Source: Clarkia xantiana subsp. parviflora
Taxonomy: Eukaryota > Streptophyta > Magnoliopsida > Myrtales > Onagraceae
Assembly (NCBI GenBank): GCA_036873135.1
Contig: JAPTYO010000007.1
Span: forward strand, 21,682,763 to 21,746,762
Direction of reading: 5' to 3'
DNA: 64,000 bases
Shown: one piece after another, positions 21,996 through 34,226 of the stretch
Layout of the letters: each line of letters starts with the position of its first letter
How positions within the stretch are numbered: the stretch's first letter is position 1
Program-made: the position numbers and the translations under genes
Notes under the pieces: model-generated
What the model saw: only the letters and a program-made list of their open reading frames with translations
Databases searched by the model: none
Told to the model about the DNA's origin: nothing

Positions 21996-22015
21996 AAACC
22001 CTAACCCTAACCCTA
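21996..22015 (-). promoter_or_regulatory. Telo-box run in the MIR159 5' leader
   Basis: The plus strand reads AACCCTAACCCTAACCCTA, i.e. about three telomere-type units (AGGGTT on the transcript strand) 30-50 nt upstream of the hairpin; a further ACCCTAAATG lies at 22039-22048. Telo-boxes occur in plant promoters and leaders of growth-related genes. The surrounding CTTCTTCTTCA and CTCTCTCTCC runs suggest this is the transcribed 5' leader, with a start near 22080-22100. Confidence 0.5.
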
Positions 22016-22109
22016 TATGAAGAAGAAGAGACATACTAACCCTAAATGAAGAAGAAGCTCTGTCTGTGTATGGAGAGAGAGGTGGAAGGCGCTACTTAAA
22101 TTGGTAGGG

Positions 22110-22815
22110 ATGACATCGGGTATCGAGCTATTGCTAAATTTATTTAATAAATATATTCATTAATTAATTTCATTATTATTCTAGGGAAAAGAAAAATTGT
22201 CTAATATATATGACAATGAGTTGTCTGAAGAACAGTCATTGGCGCGGGAGCCGGCAACATCTCCTACATGATACATCGTTTCTTAAATTCAAATGGAAAG
22301 ATATGTATATCAGTATATGTGATATAATTCTTTCTTAATACTTATAATATTTTTGTTATATGTATAATATATTATATATAAGTGTTTGTATATGTATTAT
22401 GGTTAAGGAAATCTAATATTTCCTAATCCTAAAACATAAGAATCTAGGAATTAAAGCTATATTTTCTAATTAATAATTAGATACTAGGTCTAGGGGTGTA
22501 ATAATGGTAATAAATCAAATTTTACAAAACATAATACAAATTAATAAATTAATAAACTTCAAAAATAATAAGCAGATAATAATACATACATTAATATCCT
22601 TTCTATTTCATTATTGCCATGCTTGGCAGTGAACTTTGATTATCAACAGTCAATACCATGTTTGATGACAATGGAATGGAATCTCGTATTTCAAATTTCG
22701 GTAGTAATTTGGCCCAAAAAATTCGGTAGTAATTGAAGATGTATGTATTTATTACATTTTAGCGTTAAATGTTTAAATTTCATGTAATTGTAAACAAATA
22801 TAGAATGGTGATTTT
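22110..22815. other. MIR159 upstream region, AT-rich
   Basis: No gene is seen. The proximal part (22090-22180) should hold the MIR159 promoter; only weak AT-rich TATA candidates were found, so none is annotated. Confidence 0.35.
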
Positions 22816-22823
22816 TAAATTAC

Positions 22824-23382
22824 TAGGGATGGCAACGGGTCGCGGGGCCCAGACCCGGTTTTGACCCGCCGACTCACCGATCCGCGGATTACGGGGTGGG
22901 TTTGGGGCTAGGCGGGTCCGGGTCTAGGGGTGCGGGACCCGCCCCGAAGTTCCTAATATATATATATATGTTAATATGTTGTAACATTTACTAAATAATA
23001 TGATTAATATAGTACTTATATAAATAACATAGACCAAATTATAAATAGATGTATATTTAGATTATTAGGATTTGTTAATTTGGATTTGAATTTGTATTTT
23101 GTGATGAATTTGATGTGTTTGTTGTTTGTATTTGATTGGTGTTAAATTTATGATTTGATTTATATATAATGTAATATTTTGGCGAAAAAATTGTATTTAA
23201 TATTGTGAAGTGAAAAAAAAAAAAAAAAAAAAAAATTGTTCACACGGCAGGGCGGGTCGGGGCCCGCAGGATTTTTGACCCGCCCCAGAGGTACACTTGT
23301 ACGGGTCCGGGTCAGCCAGGCCGACCCGCAGGCGGGTCCGGGGCTGCGAAAACCCGCCCCGACCCGCCCGTTGCCATCCCTA
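22824..23382. mobile_element. hAT MITE, GGGATGGCAACGGGTC family
   Basis: Ends are TAGGGATGGCAACGGGTCGC on the left and CGTTGCCATCCCTA on the right. GC-rich arms (repeated GACCCGC/GCGGGTC) surround an AT-rich core that includes a long A-run at 23213-23235. The core is clearly homologous to the cores at 24967 and 38830 (shared TTAGATTATTAGGATTTGTT). The flanking 8-mers TAAATTAC and GGTGCAAC do not match, so the TSD has decayed or the copy is recombinant. Confidence 0.82.
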
Positions 23383-24554
23383 GGTGCAACCAACTGTTGA
23401 AAAAAAAATTAGGGAGCAAATTTAATATTTTAAAAGCCCGCAATTATAAAAAATTACAATTTTTAGAACCAGAATTACACATCACTAATAACTAGTTATT
23501 AACGCGTGCGTTGCACGCTCATCGATCATTTAAATTTTAAGATATAGAATCTATCTTAAGTTTACTAATATTTATAATTAATCAAAGTAAAATATGGGCA
23601 AGTTGATTCATTGTGAGAAACGAATCTATGTGATAGAAAATAGCGACATAACGTAATTCAAAACACGAGAAAGAGAATATGATAATTAAGTAAAAAATTA
23701 ACTAATGTCTTCAGTTACGGTACTAAGTTAGTCTTATAGTTAGATATATAAATGAGTTGGGTCGAGCATTGCGTTGGTCATTAACGGCTCAATTGTATAT
23801 AACTCATCAACTTGATGTGTCAAGAATGTAAACTTGTTCTTACCTACTTAAGAGTCATCAATGAACAAATTTGACCTAAACAAACGTAATTATATTCAAT
23901 ATCACAATACCAACAAAATTTGATTTAACAATAAAGATAAAATTAAATCACAAAAATATAAAGTTTAGACTCGAATTTAAAAAAATATTTAGTTACATTA
24001 ATTAGGCTGTACACAATGTGACTGTATTAACAAATAGAAGAACTAAATTAATAGTTTGAGTCCATAAATATTGGATGATGAGCAAAATGTTATTTGTACG
24101 TGGTCAAACTTCAAGAACCACATTTCACCCATATTTTGACTTGTTATATATATAATTTGGTAAGTGTCTGATCTATTTGATAGAAAAATCTCAACAGGTG
24201 GAACATATATCATTCGATCTATATAATTCGTTGAATAAAAAAAAATACATGTATCCGAAATTTGAACGGAATGAGTATGATAGAGCTGACTTAAATTGAT
24301 ATGAATATTTGATTGTAAGTTAATTATAATTACTATGACATGCCGACTAAGCGACCTTAAAAAATAACAAAATTTAAATAATTATTTAATAATAATATTA
24401 AAGATAATGTTTCTCAAATACAGAAATGACTAAATTATTAATTTTATAAAATATAGGAATTAAATATAATATATTTTTGTTAATAAAATGAAAAGGTGTC
24501 AAAGATGTCTATTAGGGTGAGGACCCAACACAAAAAATATTGGTATATAGATAT
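23383..24554. other. AT-rich intergenic stretch with a possible Helitron
   Basis: No gene is seen. A hairpin GCGTGCGTTGCACGC (23502-23516) lies close to ACTAGT (23490-23495), which on the minus strand gives a stem-loop followed about 11 nt later by CTAG|T, the form of a Helitron 3' end. If real, the element would extend to the right, with an unconfirmed 5' end around 24505 (minus-strand TC start). No helicase is present. Confidence 0.35.
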
Positions 24555-24950
24555 GGTTAAAAGGTCTTTTGGTGTCATATGTTTGGTCACTATTGATTTT
24601 TGGTGTCACATGATTATTTTGTAGGTTTTTTTGTGTCATCCGATCTGGAGCTTTGTGCCTCCGATCGGAGCCCTTGGTGGCCCAATCAGGATCGGACGGC
24701 CCCGATTGGTGGTTACCGGTGGCTTGGATGAGTTTTAACGGCCTTGTGTGGTAGCCGTAATATTTTAGGCGTTGGCCGGAAAAAGATTAAGACTAAATTG
24801 AAAAAAAATAAAACTATTTAATGTCAAACTTAATAGTTAATTAACGGATGCACCGAAAGTTTACAAAATATAAATATGACACCAAAATAAAACATGTGAC
24901 ACTAAAAATCAATGTTGGCGAAACATATAGTACGAAAAGACTTTTAACCC
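24555..24950. mobile_element. Foldback MITE (GGTTAAAAG family)
   Basis: The left arm starts GGTTAAAAGGTCTTTTGGTG and the right arm in reverse starts GGGTTAAAAGTCTTTTCG. Both continue with ATTGATTTTTGGTGTCACATG-like sequence (A/G variant). The centre is GC-rich (CCGATCGGAGCCC). The flanking TSD is not clear. A truncated relative is at 13960-14088. A hAT element inserted 16 bp beyond its right end. Confidence 0.65.
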
Positions 24951-24966
24951 TATATGCTGTATCATC

Positions 24967-25608
24967 TAGGGATGGCAACGGGTCTCGGGGCCCCGCTGAC
25001 CCGCGGGGCCCCGACCCGGTTTTGACCCGCCGACCCGCGGGTCACGGGTCGGGTCCGGGGCGGGTCGGGCTCGGGTCGGGGCGGGTCCGGGTCTAGAGAC
25101 CCGGGGCCCCGTAGACCCGCCCCGAAATCCATATGTATATATATATTTTTTTTTTAAATTTTTTTATATTAATATGATCTAACATTTAATAAAAAAAATA
25201 TGGTTAATATAGTACCTATATAAATAACATGGACCAAATAGATTTATATTTAGATTATTAGGATTTGTTAATTTGGTGTTTGGATTTAAATTTGTATTTG
25301 TAATGAATTTGATGTGTTTGTTGTTTATATTTGATTGATGTTAGATTTATGTTTTGAATTTATATATAATGTAATATTTTGACAAAAAAAAATTGTATTT
25401 AATATTGAAAAGTAAAAAAAAAAAAAAAAAAAAAATTGTTCATATGACGGGGCGGGTCGGGGCCCCGCGGGTCGACCCGCGGGATTGTTGACCCGACCCG
25501 ACCCGACCCGAAAGGCCCATTTGGCCGGGGCCGGGTCAGCCAGGCCGACCCGCGGGACGGGTCCGGGGCTGCAAAAACCCGCCCCGACCCGCCCCGTTGC
25601 CATCCCTA
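24967..25608. mobile_element. hAT MITE, GGGATGGCAACGGGTC family, perfect TSD
   Basis: Perfect 8-bp TSDs GTATCATC (24959-24966 and 25609-25616) flank a 642-bp element with ends TAGGGATGGCAACGGGTC and GTTGCCATCCCTA. GC-rich arms with dense GACCCGC repeats flank an AT-rich core with a long A-run at 25414-25434. Open frames reading PGPDP- and GRV-rich peptides across the arms are artefacts of the repeats. Confidence 0.93.
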
Positions 25609-25942
25609 GTATCATCGTTATGGTAAAGTGAAAACATTAATCACCATTCTATATTTAATTTCGTCTTCATATATATATTTATCACATATTATATAAATAT
25701 AATTATTTATGTGAAATTATTAATGTAGGGGCGGCAGTTTCTTAGGAAATGAATTTTGTTGTGCTAGTTTGTCCCAATTAGGAATTTGAATCTTTACTAG
25801 TTTCAAATTTCTTCACACGATTTTTTTAATATATATATGAATTCTCTTTCCCAAACGTATGCAACATGTGAAATAATATTAAAATTTAAAAGTAGACAAT
25901 GGAAGTAAATTCAACCAAAAATGCCTCTTTCGCTATTATTAA

Positions 25943-26666
25943 TATAGGGTTGTAAGTAAAATCCGACAAGACCGAAAAACCGTAAAAAACCGAGCCGATC
26001 CGGTCCGAAAAAAACCGAACCGTAAATAGATCGTTTATTATGTGGTCGTTTTATATAATTCAGTTTTTCAGTTCGGTTCGGACTTCATGTTCTAGAAACC
26101 GTGGAGACCGAACTAGACCGAAATTATCCAATATTATAATATAATACGATATATATATTATATATTATATTAAGATAAATTAAAGTTTTTTCCTAAGAAA
26201 ATCAAATATTTATTATTATTATTATTATTATTATAATTATTATTATTATTATTATTACTTTTATCTTTATTAGTGGTAATCAAATTATATTATTCTACAA
26301 CGTTTAAATTTATTATTTTTTACGTTTCAATTCGCGGTAATTACAAATTTCTTTTTTTATTAATTTTGGAACTTTTAGTATATTCTATGAGTTGTATGAA
26401 ATTTTGTATAGTATTCTACATAATTTGATTAGCGAGTACTTTAATGTGATGTACGTATAAAAATTGGAGATATTTTAAATATTGATTTTTACGTTCGGAT
26501 TTTCGGTTAAAACCGAACGGAAAAAAACCGTACTAAACATGGACGGTTTATTTTTTTCCATACGGATTTTTGGTCGAATTTTTTTGTTGAAAAAATTCGG
26601 TCAGAATAAATCGGACCCGACCGAAATAGCTAAAAAACCGGTCCGACCGAACCGGTTTCACCCCTA
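25943..26666. mobile_element. hAT MITE with AAACCG-rich arms
   Basis: Ends are TATAGGGTTGTAAGT and, in reverse, TAGGGGTGAAACCGG. The arms are inverted sets of GACCGAAAAACCG / CGGTTTTT repeats. Eight-bp TSDs ATTATTAA lie at 25935-25942 and 26667-26674. The core is AT-rich and contains a (TTA)n microsatellite at 26210-26257. Confidence 0.72.
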
Positions 26667-26747
26667 ATTATTAATACTATCAACAACGGAAATAAATTGC
26701 TTTTAATCAACTTTCATAACGGGCCGTAGCCCGTAGCGAAACAATAA

Positions 26748-27540
26748 GGGGGCGGTTGAATGGACATAACGTGAGATTACATAAAATGTGAGATTACAAA
26801 TATGGTGAGCTACAAAATGTAATGTGTCATTGCAGTGTTTGATTGTGTTATAATGTGGAATGCAATGTTAAATTACAATGTTTGACATGTGTTGTAATGT
26901 GCATTGTAATGCGACTTTATTATTATTATATTAATTTATACGAGAGTATATTATATCTTAATATGATAGTATTTAAAAAATTATATATATTGACAACAAC
27001 TAACTTCTTAAAGATTATGTGTATAGTTAATACTATAATTATTTATGAATTCGAAAGACTAAACATTTAAATTAAATACCAAACTATTAAAGTTTTATTA
27101 TTTAAAACATTATGTATAGCTCTATAAGATAATTTTCTTAAAAAAAATGGAACGACAATAATTTACTTATTTTATACGAACATCATGTGAATTATTATTT
27201 ATTATAATAAGGAGTTATGAAGTATATAAAAAATAAAAAGTTAATAATAATAACAATATTATTATCATAATAAACTATAAATATAATACAAAATATATTA
27301 TCTTTTTAATAATAATAAAACAATAACACTCAGTAATGTCGGACGTAATCTCACATTACATCCGTTTTTTGATGTAATCTCACATTATTTTGAATGAAGT
27401 TTGAACATAATCTCATATTACAATGCATATTACATTACAATGCAAATTACGTCGTTTGTCAAACCATACAACGTAATGTAGATGCAATGTGGGACGTAAT
27501 GTGAGATTATATCTCACATAACATCCATCCAAACAACCCC
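26748..27540. mobile_element. Tourist-like MITE (PIF/Harbinger)
   Basis: Trinucleotide TSDs TAA (26745-26747 and 27541-27543) flank inverted ends GGGGGCGGTTGAATGGAC and, in reverse, GGGGTTGTTTGGATGGATG. Repeated ACGTAATGTGAGATTACA-like words occur throughout both arms. The size (793 bp), TAA target and GGGG-TTGTTTGGATG end fit the PIF/Harbinger superfamily. No transposase is present. A truncated relative is at 31157-31795. Confidence 0.85.
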
Positions 27541-27543
27541 TAA

Positions 27544-28415
27544 TTCTGCTATATCGCCATAGGGGGAGAAGAAAAACATTTTTAAAAACATTTGTTATGT
27601 TTTAATTAGCTGCTTTATTTTTTTTTTTCAAACATGTCAACTTGGGTAAACAATATAACCGATTTTAAAATATAAATGAGTTTAGAAAGTTCTACTTTAA
27701 AAATTTATTGAATTTGGTGAGCGGTATGGCCGGTGGACCCATAAATTTTTTTTGTTTTTTAAATAAAAGTTCTTTTTAAAAGAGTTAAAGTGTTTTATGA
27801 TTATTTTAATTAGAAATCTATTAGTTTCGGCTAATGTGTAAAATGAGATTACGTAGTTTTGTTTTAAAAATCTACTAAATTAAGTGAATTATATGGCTAT
27901 TGTTATATAATTCACTCATTGTTAAGAGATTTGCAAAAAAAAAAAAAAAAAAAAAATCTTAATGGACTAGTACCTAGTACATAGTAATTAGTTTCTAAAA
28001 ATAATAATTCAATAAATAAGGAAATTGCTTAATTTTCTATCAACTTTTACTCCAAGTCCACTGTGATGAAAGTTGAAAGGGCAGTCAGCAGAGTCTCGTC
28101 GTGTAAAAGAAAGATTCCCTGGTCCATCACATGCATCTGCGGTCAAAATCTTATTCATTATCTCGATCGTCGAAACTCGAAACTATATATTTATTACGCT
28201 CACCGATCGATATATTGACTGATACACAATAAGTAAAGTCTAGTAAAATATTTATTTCCATTATAATAAAAATTAAAATATTTCTATATTTAAAATTTAA
28301 AATATGCTTATTTTTGGCAAAAAAAAATTTGCTTATTTAAATACAAAAATAACCATTTTTTCTGAGTAAAATATGTTTTTTATGCGATTAGCAATGACGC
28401 ACATGATATTTGTGG
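27544..28415. other. AT-rich intergenic stretch, no gene seen
   Basis: No gene was recognised. It contains a long A-run at 27935-27956. A GC-richer patch at 28040-28145 was inspected for a gene or a miRNA and gave nothing recognisable. Confidence 0.4.
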
Positions 28416-28424
28416 ATCCAGGTC

Positions 28425-28625
28425 TCCTACCATACTTTTCATGTCCAGACCGTGTTTCACCGTTAAGATATTGACCCATAATATTAATGTAATTAATTTT
28501 GTAGTTTTTTTTTTCTAAAACTCTATTAGGATTGATGATCCCTATAATTAAATATTAAATATAATGTCACGTGTTAAGATCTTAACGGTGATGCACGATC
28601 TGAGACATGAATAGTGGGGCAGTTA
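28425..28625. repeat. Short foldback repeat
   Basis: The block CATGTCCAGACCGTGTTTCA then CCGTTAAGAT (28440-28470) is mirrored by ATCTTAACGGTGATGCACGA then TCTGAGACATG (28579-28610). This makes an imperfect hairpin of about 190 bp, a decayed MITE of unknown family. Confidence 0.5.
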
Positions 28626-28857
28626 ATCTCAATCCGACATTTGCATCTTAGGATTTTTGTATTATTTATTTGTCATTAATCAAAACTATAATCTCGATGC
28701 ATTTGATCTAACAGCTGAAAGTTCGATTGAGTTTTGTAGTCCACTGCACCTTACTATTAGACAATCTAATTAAAAATTTACAATTTTGTTTGATTTTTTA
28801 GATTAAGTTAAAAAAAATAATGTGACATAATAGTTAATTTAAACTTGGATTTAGCTA

Positions 28858-29006
28858 ACATAAACTCGAGTTTATTTCAACTCGAATTCTCAGTCATCAG
28901 ATTATGTATGTGTAAAGAACAATTTTTATCTCTTATGAATTCTGACTGATTCTCTCATAATCTAACGGCTGAGAAATCGAGTTGAAATAAACTCGACTGC
29001 ATTTTA
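28858..29006. repeat. Short foldback MITE
   Basis: The left arm CATAAACTCGAGTTTATTTC then AACTCGAATTCTCAG is mirrored at 28959-29006 by CATAATCTAACGGCTGAG and then GAGTTGAAATAAACTCG. The arms are about 48 bp with few mismatches around a 55-bp loop. No TSD was identified. Confidence 0.6.
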
Positions 29007-29009
29007 GCC

Positions 29010-31150
29010 AACCCCTTTAATATTTAAATCAAATGCTGGAGTTTATTAACCCACACTGCTGAAATCTCGCTTACATGAATGATCTACATTTGAAGTTATA
29101 TATAAAATGGACTACAAAATGCACCTTTTCTTTTATATATATTGTGATTTACTTTTAAATATTATAATCAATCAACTATTAAAAAAAAATACTTTACTTT
29201 TATTTACGAACAATTTTGTTAAATAATATATAATATTATATATTTGTAATTTATGTATATCGTTGTAAAAAAAAGTAATCAATTTAAATATGAGAAATGT
29301 TTTAAACTTTGAAAGAAGTTGTGAATTTTTTTACGAAAGCAGAATAGTGTCTCATCAAGGGCCCCACTTGTTCTCAAAGTCCACTACAATATAACTTTTG
29401 CTGGAAAATTCACACTGAATTTCACAGGCTTTAGCAAAGCACTTTAAATCTTGTAATATATCTTTTAATTTAAAAAACAATTTTTTTGATTATAATATAA
29501 ATTTGTGTAAGTAAAACGATATTTACAAAATAATAGGGGAAGTGGCAGGCCCTTGGTGGGTGTGGCACTGGCACAAGATATGTTTTTTCTTTATGGTGGA
29601 CAAAAGCTACATCGATGTGACAACTCAATAATAATGAGAAATAATAGTTAATCTCTCACGTGAATACCTGTATTGTTTGTCTTTGTCTCTTACCTTTTCT
29701 TCCTTATTAATTATTATTATTATATTATATAATATATAATGAAGACATTTGATAAGTTTTGTGAAAATTATTTTAAACTAAGTTTTTTTGTTACTTTATT
29801 TTTAATTTATACCTAGAGTTTATATTTTAGGTTTGAAAATTGAAATGAATCTAAAGCTTACAATAAAATAAAGTTATATACAATTTTTTTCAAAAAAAAG
29901 TTAAAGAAATTATATTTAAAATATATAAAGTAGTAATAAATTCTAATGATATTATAAAACTATTTGAAATTAAAATGCTAAAAATAAATTAGAATAAAAA
30001 AATAATTATATATATAAAATGTAAAGAAAATAAATACAAGTAATATTCGGATCATATTTTTTTTCATACTTTTAAATGATAATCTTTGTATCATCAATAT
30101 TTATTTCAAACCTTAAATTTTTATTTTAAAAGTTTACTTAAATTTCAAGTAGTTTTCTTTTAAATTAAAATCTCCTAAAATGTTTGTCTATTTATTTCTT
30201 ATTATGTGAATTTACATCATATTTCTAATTTTTACAAATTTTTCTTTGTTTTATATTTCTGAAAATTTATTCTTAATTTTTCAAACTATGTCCTTATTTT
30301 TTTTTTTTTGTAAGCTCTAGATTCATTTGTAATATAATATAATATAAATTTATTTTAGGTGCAAGTAAAAAATATAAATGATTAAAAATAAATAATTTAT
30401 AAATTAATTTGAAAACTAGTTTTGAAAGTAAGTCTATTTTTAAAATTTTACTCACATTTGATGGCATGATTTATCTCTTAATATATATTTATTTTATATT
30501 ATTATATATATAAATTTCGTTCGAACTAGAAAAATTAAAATTTATAATTCTTGTCCTAAAAAATTTACAGTTTTGTCATTGATATATATTATTTGAGCAA
30601 CGCAGATATTCTCTAAATTTGCCCGAAATTTTATTTTTAACATAGTCATTTGTTTTTGTAACAACCTGTTTTTTTTTTTTGTAGCCTAGGTATCTTATTT
30701 ATCTTACTATTTAAAAGAATAAAACTAAAATTGAAATATTTGACGTTGAGTACTCCAAAATATCTTACGTCATCCCTTTCAGACTGTACCTATGAAAAGT
30801 ACATGCAAATCTCGATATTTCCATGTTGGTTTAATTTTCTTAAGATATCTTTCTTGATCGTACCCCGTAAACGAACCAACCCGAGTATCAGTTGGGGCTA
30901 CGTCATCATTTTTATCCGGGAGAATAATCGTAATGGGCTTCGCTTGAACTGCCCCCGTATGGACAGGCTAAAAGCTGGGCCTGGGATAATAAATGAATAA
31001 GAATAATATAGGGAATTACATAACTAAAAATGTTAAAACTGTTTAGTAATTAAACACGCCCAAGAATGATAATATATATATAAGATATAAAAATATTAAA
31101 TCATCCTTTTTCAAACCACCATCTATGATGCTATAAAGGTCTGATTTGGA
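29010..31150. other. AT-rich intergenic stretch, no gene seen
   Basis: Very AT-rich with many homopolymer runs. A block at 29535-29600 repeats the sequence at 20160-20235. An 89-codon open frame at 30731-31000 has no recognisable domain and weak codon character, so it is not called as a gene. Confidence 0.45.
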
Positions 31151-31156
31151 GTACTT

Positions 31157-31795
31157 AGGGGTCGTTTAGATGGACTAACCATTACTTACATGTGAAATTA
31201 CAAATAATGTGAGCTACGTAATGTAATATTAGATTGTAGTATTTGATTGTGTTGTAATATAGAATGTAATGTTATATTACAATATTTGGTATGTAATATG
31301 TATTGTAATGTGCACTGTAATGTGACTTTATTATTATTATTATATTCACTTATATGAGAGTATATTATATCTTAATATGATAAAATTTTAAACAATATTT
31401 ATTTTGACAACAATTAAATTCTTAGACTTTATGCTTAATAGTTATTATGTATAGTCATCTACGAACTCTAAACTAAATATTAAAATATTAAAACTCAATA
31501 TGCATAACTATTAAAATTTTATAATTAAAACATTTTATATAGTTTTATAAGATAATTTTAATAAGAAAAATGCCAAGAAAAAAACTTCACTCATTTTATA
31601 CGATGCATTATTTTTTATTATAATAATGAGACATGAAATACATTAAAAACTATAAAGATAATAAAAAGTATATTTTAATTTAATAAATAGTAATAAAGTA
31701 ATAACACTCTGTAATGTTAAACGTAATCTCACATTTCTGTTTTTTAATATAATATCACATTATAATAAATGGAGTTTGGACGTAATCGAAATCTC
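31157..31795. mobile_element. Truncated Tourist-like MITE
   Basis: The left end TTA|GGGGTCGTTTAGATGGAC and internal words (AATGTGAGCTACGTAATGTA, TATGAGAGTATATTATATCT) match the complete element at 26748-27540. The right arm decays after GTTTGGACGTAATC and lacks the terminal GGGG, so the copy is incomplete. Confidence 0.7.
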
Positions 31796-31995
31796 AATGC
31801 AAGCTAAATATGTTGTACTTCTCTTTTAGATAGAATTAATAACTGGCACAAAAATTCATTTGAATTGACCAAATGATACAACATACTCGTCTTTACGTTT
31901 TAAATAAATATTTTAAATCCAACCGACCGTACGACTTGCAATGTTCATACCTCAAACTTGCAATGTTCTTCAAGTGTAGCCATTTAGGAGGAATA

Positions 31996-32950
31996 TGATC
32001 AGTGGTGGATCCAAGACCCGGAACTAAGGGTTGCATTCAGTGGCGGAATCATGGTCCGGGGTTAATGGTGTAACCCAGAATAAAAAGGTGCAACCCAAAT
32101 TAAAATATACTTACTACGCCAGGAGGTACGCCCGGAGAATCATCCTCTATTCTTCATAGACCCATAGCGTTTGAGTCTACTTCCCTATTATGCCGATGTA
32201 GTTTTCTGGATAGAGCGGGATGTGCTCCAGTTGCGACTTCTGACAGGTTGCCATGGATGAACGATCGATCATAGATGTGAAGAGATGATGAGAGATAGAG
32301 AGATGATGAGATATAGGGAGACACAGAGGAATTCAACAGTTTTTGTAACAAGTGTGAAATGCTTTGCGGTACCGAACAGATCGACGCTGAAAGTGACTTA
32401 CTGGTGTCTTAGACCATTCTGTCTTATGTACTTTCACATTACCTTACACGAAAAATAATCTGATGTCGTCGAGCCACCAGAAGGTAGCCTGGTCCCTTTC
32501 ATAAGAGGATGAGAGGGACCCAATATTGAGCCCCACTCTCACCCTCTTGTGAGAGGTGACTGCACCATCATCTGATGGTTTGGTGCTAGGGGGTAATTTA
32601 TTGTCTTACGCTCTCTCTAGTTAGTTAGTGTCTATGATGGTGTATTGTTGCATTGTGGTTTTGGATGCGGACTTGGAGATTAGTGAAAAGCTTGTGATAA
32701 GGATGATTCATTAATAATTTATTGTCTGTTTTTCTTTATGGTAGCCTTTTGCATGCGTTTCTTTGCACAGTTGCCAAAATGTATTTGGAATATATATATA
32801 TACTAGTTGTTTTTGTGCATGTGTTGCATGTGCACGTGCTATGTTTTTAGTGGCGGATCCAAAACCCGGAATCAGATGGTGCAATAAGTGGCAGAATCAG
32901 GGTCCGGGGTCAACAGTGCAACCCAAATTAAAATATAATTACTACTCAGA
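31996..32950. repeat. Two direct copies of a 100-bp block
   Basis: A block with GTGGATCCAAGACCCGGAA, AGTGGCGGAATCATGGTCCG and GTGCAACCCAAATTAAAATA (about 31998-32110) recurs at 32853-32950 with about 80 percent similarity by eye. The 750 bp between them holds no recognised gene. It could be a tandem duplication or the two ends of an old insertion. Confidence 0.5.
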
Positions 32951-33501
32951 GTACGCTCGGAGGTACGGCCGAATGTACGACCAGATGTATATTTAGCTAA
33001 TTATTAATTTATTCCATCAATGAGTATTAAATAATACATATATATTATGTATTACCACGGAATATCTACTATGATTGAAAATATGAAAACAACTGAGATC
33101 ACACGCTCGCCATCAAGCAATCATAATTTCAAAATTTATATATATATGTGGGATGACTGACCTTTAATATGAACTGAAAAAGATATGTATTTTTCCCTAA
33201 ATACATAATGATGTTAAATATATTACAATACAGATTTTCGTGTCATTTGTAAGCTTTAATCAGTTGATTAAGCATTTATAAAAAAATCGTTGATCAAACT
33301 ATTCATCATTAAACCAAAATAGGGGGAAAAAACTATTGCAGATTACTTTGATAATATCTATAATAGTATATTAATTCGGTTGTAGATGACTTTTATGGCT
33401 GACACGTGGACATTTTGCCCAGTAAGCATTTCCTAATTTATTTGGAACTCTATAAATTTAGATATAAAATATTAATTAACTGCAAATTAAGAAGTATTCT
33501 T
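32951..33501. other. AT-rich intergenic stretch, no gene seen
   Basis: No gene or defined repeat was recognised. It forms the left flank of the LTR retrotransposon. Confidence 0.4.
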
Positions 33502-33506
33502 ATCCC

Positions 33507-34226
33507 TGTAAGGTTCCAAGTCTAGGGTCAACGGGCGGTCGACTTAAGTCTCGTTCCTCCCTGGAGATATCGCGGATTCGGTGCTCTCGGGTTGTGTCGT
33601 CCTAGCCTGTGTCTTTCTTGCCCTTCGCTTTGCTTCTCTTCTCCCCCTGCAAGAGGGGCAATACCAGGCACAGAGGGGGGGTGGTGCCTGATGAACCCTC
33701 TCCGATGCCTAAGTCAGTACGATTTTTTTTTTAGAGAGATAAAGCTAGAGAGATGTCAGAGCTAAATTATGCAACTTGCCAAGATCCTCAAATGAATAGT
33801 GGAAGAGTTGTATTTATAGGCAACAGTGTCATTAAGGTGGCTTAATGACATCGTTAACCTTTAAACACAATTAATTATCCTTTAAACACGTAATTAAGAC
33901 CTTAGGGTACGGAGAAGGTTGGCGGAAATAAACCGAGTATGGGAGTCTAAAAACGGTGTCGGGGCCCTTGGGGGGGAGGAAAATCCGACCCCCAAGGGTA
34001 GGGGTTGGGTGTGGCCACCCAACCCCTCCTAGGGGAGGTCGGGTGTGGCCACCCGACCTCACCTAGGTGAGTCTAAATTGGCCCGGACGAGTATTTCGAC
34101 CTCGTCCGGACCGTTAGTGTTTTCGCGGGGTGTTCGGGTTGAAGTTTCGAATTACAATCATTAACGGGGTGAACAAAATGAAACGATTCGGAAGTCAACG
34201 GGTTCAAATTGGGCGTATATCCATCA
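33507..34226 (-). repeat. Left LTR (3' LTR in sense orientation)
   Basis: Starts TGTAAGGTTCC and ends ATCCATCA in plus-strand reading. It lacks one GGTTGGCCAACC hairpin unit present in the right LTR. A minus-strand TATA (CTATAAATAC) lies at 33810-33819. A G-rich stretch, ACTCGGGGGCATG on the minus strand (34227-34239), abuts it and is the likely polypurine tract. Confidence 0.93.

Noticed and set aside
21996..22015. Interstitial telomere sequence marking a chromosome fusion.
   Set aside because: Only about three units, positioned in the likely MIR159 leader; a telo-box is the simpler reading.
28040..28145. GC-richer patch examined as a possible miRNA or gene exon.
   Set aside because: No known miRNA sequence, no foldback partner nearby and no supported frame.
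30731..31000. 89-codon plus-strand open frame.
   Set aside because: No family resemblance, no splice context and no coding-like composition.
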